Shown: positions 61,597 through 64,000 of the stretch, in pieces
Position numbering within the stretch: position 1 is the stretch's first letter
How the letters are laid out: each line of letters begins with the position of its first letter
Source: Lutimonas saemankumensis
GTDB lineage: Bacteria > Bacteroidota > Bacteroidia > Flavobacteriales > Flavobacteriaceae
NCBI RefSeq assembly: GCF_020171465.1
Contig: NZ_JAIUZR010000006.1
Coordinates: 124,001 to 188,000 of the forward strand
DNA: 64,000 bases
Direction of reading: 5' to 3'
The notes under the pieces: generated by a model
Seen by the model: only the letters and a program-made list of their open reading frames with translations
Told to the model about the DNA's origin: nothing
The model's database searches: none
Position numbers and translations under genes: made by a program

Positions 61597-61628
61597 CAAA
61601 AGTAAGTTTTCAATATATAAACGCTCAA
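61597..61628 (-). promoter_or_regulatory. Promoter of the basic-tail outer-membrane gene
   Basis: On the minus strand TTG (61628-61626), 21 bp, TACTTTTG (61604-61597, exact). The start codon is 20 bp beyond the box. Confidence 0.65.
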
Positions 61629-61644
61629 GTTGCCTGCAAATTGT

Positions 61645-61652
61645 TATTTTTG
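61645..61652 (+). promoter_or_regulatory. -7 promoter box of the DUF4834 gene
   Basis: TATTTTTG matches TAnnTTTG exactly, 19 bp before the ATG at 61672. It is divergent from the preceding promoter with their -33 regions overlapping. Confidence 0.5.
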
Positions 61653-61671
61653 AAAATTAAATTTTATAATT

Positions 61672-61944
61672 ATGCAGGAGGCTTCAATTCAGGGTTTATG
61701 GTTCATTTTGTTCCTGATTCTTGGGTATTATGCTTTCAGGTGGCTGGCACGGGTTTTACTGCCCGTTTTGATGCAGAAAGCGGTACGGAATTTTGAAAAA
61801 AAAGCGAGAGAACAACAAGGGTATTCAAATCATAATGATAATATTCGGGAAGGTGAAACGATCATCGATAAAAAACCGGTTAAACAAAGAGAAAGCAATA
61901 AAGATGTTGGCGAATATATTGACTTCGAAGAGGTTGATGAATGA
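61672..61944 (+). CDS. DUF4834 small membrane protein
   Basis: A protein of 90 residues with one N-terminal membrane helix (GLWFILFLILGYYAFRWLARVLLPVLM) and a charged cytoplasmic tail ending DVGEYIDFEEVDE, the family's conserved acidic end. DUF4834 proteins are restricted to Bacteroidota and usually lie directly upstream of a YfhO gene, as here. Function unknown. Confidence 0.88.
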   Translation: MQEASIQGLWFILFLILGYYAFRWLARVLLPVLMQKAVRNFEKKAREQQGYSNHNDNIREGETIIDKKPVKQRESNKDVGEYIDFEEVDE

Positions 61945-61984
61945 TAGGCTGGTTGTCATATTTAAATAGAAATAAGCTTAGTTT

Positions 61985-64000
61985 ATGAATATCAAGAAAT
62001 TCCTGCCGTTTCTTATCCCGATTTTGAGTTTTGTGGTAATTGCCCTGGCGTATTTTTCTCCGGTTCTTGAAGGAAAGGAACTTTACCAATCTGATATTGC
62101 ACAATTCAGGGGGATGTCAAAGGAGGTCAAGGAACACAGAGCTGAGTTTCAAGAAGAACCTTATTGGACAAACAGAGCATTTGGAGGGATGCCTACCTAT
62201 CAGTTAAGTACTTACTATCCGCATGATTATGTTAAAAAAGTGGATAGTTTGCTGCGATTTTTACCCAGGCCTGCCGACTATTTGTTTTTGTATTTTCTGG
62301 GATTTTTTGTTTTGTTATCTGTTCTGAAAGTGGAATGGAAATTGGCCTTTATAGGAGCGTTGGGCTTTGGTTTTTCTACCTATCTTATCATCATTCTGGG
62401 TGTCGGACATAATGCCAAGGCTCATGCAATAGCCTACATGCCAATGGTATTGGCCGGATTGCTTCTGGTTTTCGATAAAAAATATTTGCAAGGATTTATC
62501 CTTACAGCGGCAGCCATGGCATTGGAAATTAATGCGAGTCACCCTCAAATGACCTATTATCTGCTTTTTGCCGTACTGATCTTTGGGATCATTTATCTGA
62601 TAGAAGCCTATAAGGAAAGAAAGTTGCCAGAATTTGCAGGACAAATAGGATTACTAATGGTTGCGGTAGTTTTGGCCGTTGGAGTAAATGCAACGAGTTT
62701 ACTGGCAACCAAGGAATATGCGGACCATAGCACGAGGAGCCGAAGTGAATTAACCATTAATCCTGATGGCAGCCCAAAGGAGATCAGTTCAGGGCTTTCG
62801 AGAGAATATATTACGCAATACAGTTTTGGGTTTCTGGAAACTTTTGACCTTTTTATCCCTCGTTTTATGGGAGGGTCCAATAATGAAAAATTAGACAAGG
62901 AGAGTTATACGTACAGATTCTTGAAGGATAAGGCTGGGAGAAAACAGGCACTTAATTTTGCGGAAAATGCACCAATGTACTGGGGAGATCAGCCTATAGT
63001 AGCAGCTCCGCCTTACTTAGGTTCGGTTTTGATTTTCCTTTTTGTGCTCGGTGCCATTTTAATAAAGGGTCCGATGAAGAAATGGTTAATTGCAGTTACT
63101 GTATTTTCCATTGTTTTGAGTTGGGGGAAGAATTTCAGTTTAATAACGAATTTCTTTATTGATTACGTTCCGCTATACAATAAGTTCAGGGCAGTTTCTT
63201 CAATACAGGTTATAGCTGAACTGGCTGTTCCGCTTCTTGCCATTTTGGGATTACAAAAATTTTTAAGTGAGAATACAAAGAAGGAAGAACGCTTAAAGGC
63301 CTTTAAATGGGCAGGGATTTCAGTGGCAGGTCTGGCTCTGTTCTTTACCGCCTTTGGAGCTAATTTATTCTCGTTTGAAAGCTTTAGAGATCCTGGTTAT
63401 GAAAATATGCTGGCAGGATTATCGGATATTTTGATAGAAGACAGAAGAACCATCTTCTTTCAGGACAGTTTGCGATCCTTGGTCTATGTGGTCATAACAG
63501 CCTGTTTGTTATGGTTGTTTCTAACGGATAAAATTAAACGGAATGTTGTCATTGGAGGGATTTTGATACTTGTTGTTGTTGACCTGGTTGTTGTGGATCA
63601 GCGTTATGTCAACAATGATGATTTTATAACAAAATCAAGGCTTGAGAAGCCTTTTGATTTAAGCCCCATGCAATCTGAGATCTTAAAGGATAAAGGGCAT
63701 TACAGGGTCCTCAATTTTATGGTGGATCCTCTGAATGACGGAAGTACTTCATTTTTTCATAATTCAATCGGTGGATATCACGCTGCCAAGCCCAGAAGGT
63801 ATCAGGAACTTTATGAGTTTCAGATTGCGAGAAATAATATCGAGGTTTTAAACATGCTCAACACCAAGTATTTTATTTTTCCGGGCGAGAATAATGTTGA
63901 GAATGTTCAGTTGAATCAGGAGGCCAACGGGAATGCCTGGTTTGTTGACCAGATTGAATTTGTTGATACTGCCAATGAAGAAATAAGAGCTCTGGACAGT
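61985..64000 (+). CDS. YfhO family membrane protein, 3' end missing
   Basis: The first 672 codons of a large polytopic protein, running off the window. It opens MNIKKFLPFLIPILSFVVIALAYFSPVLEGKELYQSDIAQFRGM, has the YfhO motif EEPYWTNRAFGGMPTYQLS, and at least eleven hydrophobic helices to residue about 540, then an extracytoplasmic part (RVLNFMVDPLNDGSTSFFHNSIGGYHAAKPRRYQEL). YfhO proteins are GT-C-like and in Firmicutes act in lipoteichoic acid glycosylation; a role in surface-glycan decoration is a family-level inference here. It is 40 bp after the DUF4834 gene. Confidence 0.92.
   Translation, partial: MNIKKFLPFLIPILSFVVIALAYFSPVLEGKELYQSDIAQFRGMSKEVKEHRAEFQEEPYWTNRAFGGMPTYQLSTYYPHDYVKKVDSLLRFLPRPADYLFLYFLGFFVLLSVLKVEWKLAFIGALGFGFSTYLIIILGVGHNAKAHAIAYMPMVLAGLLLVFDKKYLQGFILTAAAMALEINASHPQMTYYLLFAVLIFGIIYLIEAYKERKLPEFAGQIGLLMVAVVLAVGVNATSLLATKEYADHSTRSRSELTINPDGSPKEISSGLSREYITQYSFGFLETFDLFIPRFMGGSNNEKLDKESYTYRFLKDKAGRKQALNFAENAPMYWGDQPIVAAPPYLGSVLIFLFVLGAILIKGPMKKWLIAVTVFSIVLSWGKNFSLITNFFIDYVPLYNKFRAVSSIQVIAELAVPLLAILGLQKFLSENTKKEERLKAFKWAGISVAGLALFFTAFGANLFSFESFRDPGYENMLAGLSDILIEDRRTIFFQDSLRSLVYVVITACLLWLFLTDKIKRNVVIGGILILVVVDLVVVDQRYVNNDDFITKSRLEKPFDLSPMQSEILKDKGHYRVLNFMVDPLNDGSTSFFHNSIGGYHAAKPRRYQELYEFQIARNNIEVLNMLNTKYFIFPGENNVENVQLNQEANGNAWFVDQIEFVDTANEEIRALDS

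Noticed and set aside
61985-64000. Minus-strand frames within the YfhO gene
   Set aside because: They are shadows; the plus-strand frame is open without stops to the window edge and has clear YfhO motifs.
1-64000. CRISPR arrays, insertion sequences, prophage, tRNA or rRNA genes
   Set aside because: No spaced repeats, transposase or integrase motifs, or tRNA-like cloverleaves were seen in the short intergenic gaps; by-eye reading could miss a diverged element.

Overview
The window looks like chromosomal DNA of a marine-type member of the Bacteroidota, most likely family Flavobacteriaceae. Three things point there: several families largely confined to that group (DUF4294, DUF4834, DUF4159 and DUF2061 proteins, YfhO, a Rrf2-linked sulfite reductase with a C-terminal helical extension); short outer-membrane and lipoprotein signals; and promoters of the Bacteroidota form TTG-N17..23-TAnnTTTG with no strong ribosome-binding sites. 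No rRNA, tRNA, CRISPR array, transposase or phage gene was seen. Gene content is ordinary chromosome with high coding density.

Layout. 1-6913: 3' part of a sulfatase, a perfect terminator, a structured 100-bp non-coding segment, then small secreted or lipoprotein genes, a methyltransferase, a TolB-like protein and an esterase. 7039-12176: a compact five-gene set (LolA-like periplasmic protein, two FtsX/LolC-type permeases, a LolD-type ATPase, an outer-membrane barrel) that reads as a trans-envelope lipid or lipoprotein carrier; this is the best candidate for a poorly described system. 12185-19263: M20 peptidase, YgiQ radical-SAM protein, MscS channel, DUF4294 protein, M42 peptidase. 19260-23556: assimilatory sulfur block (CobA, sulfite reductase, CysH, DUF2061) behind an Rrf2 regulator with a clear promoter/operator. 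23626-29843: periplasmic nitrate reductase operon napD-napA, two tetraheme cytochromes, an NrfC-like ferredoxin and an NrfD-like membrane protein, which probably take electrons from menaquinol without NapC or NapGH. 29972-33985: acetyl-CoA synthetase and an acetate-type symporter with its DUF4212 partner.

34150-43641: cell-wall L,D-transpeptidase, SixA-like phosphatase, PdxH, a second sodium symporter, RecR, an SDR plus acyl-CoA ligase pair, an unknown helical protein and a GT2 glycosyltransferase. 43650-49252: ADP-forming acyl-CoA synthetase, an aminotransferase and indolepyruvate oxidoreductase (IorAB), together a plausible route from aromatic amino acids through aryl-pyruvates and aryl-acetyl-CoA to ATP. 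49445-55863: siroheme synthase (precorrin-2 dehydrogenase part, serving the sulfite reductase), an E2 acyltransferase, a DnaQ-type exonuclease, an unknown protein, and a GH3-beta-lactamase fusion. 55874-61577 (minus strand): a four-gene run (RsmE, DUF4159, bile-acid-type symporter, PlsC-type acyltransferase), a GNAT-like protein and an outer-membrane protein with a very basic tail. 61672-64000: DUF4834 protein and the 5' part of a YfhO membrane protein cut by the window edge.

All functions are read from motifs and family memory; no database search was run.
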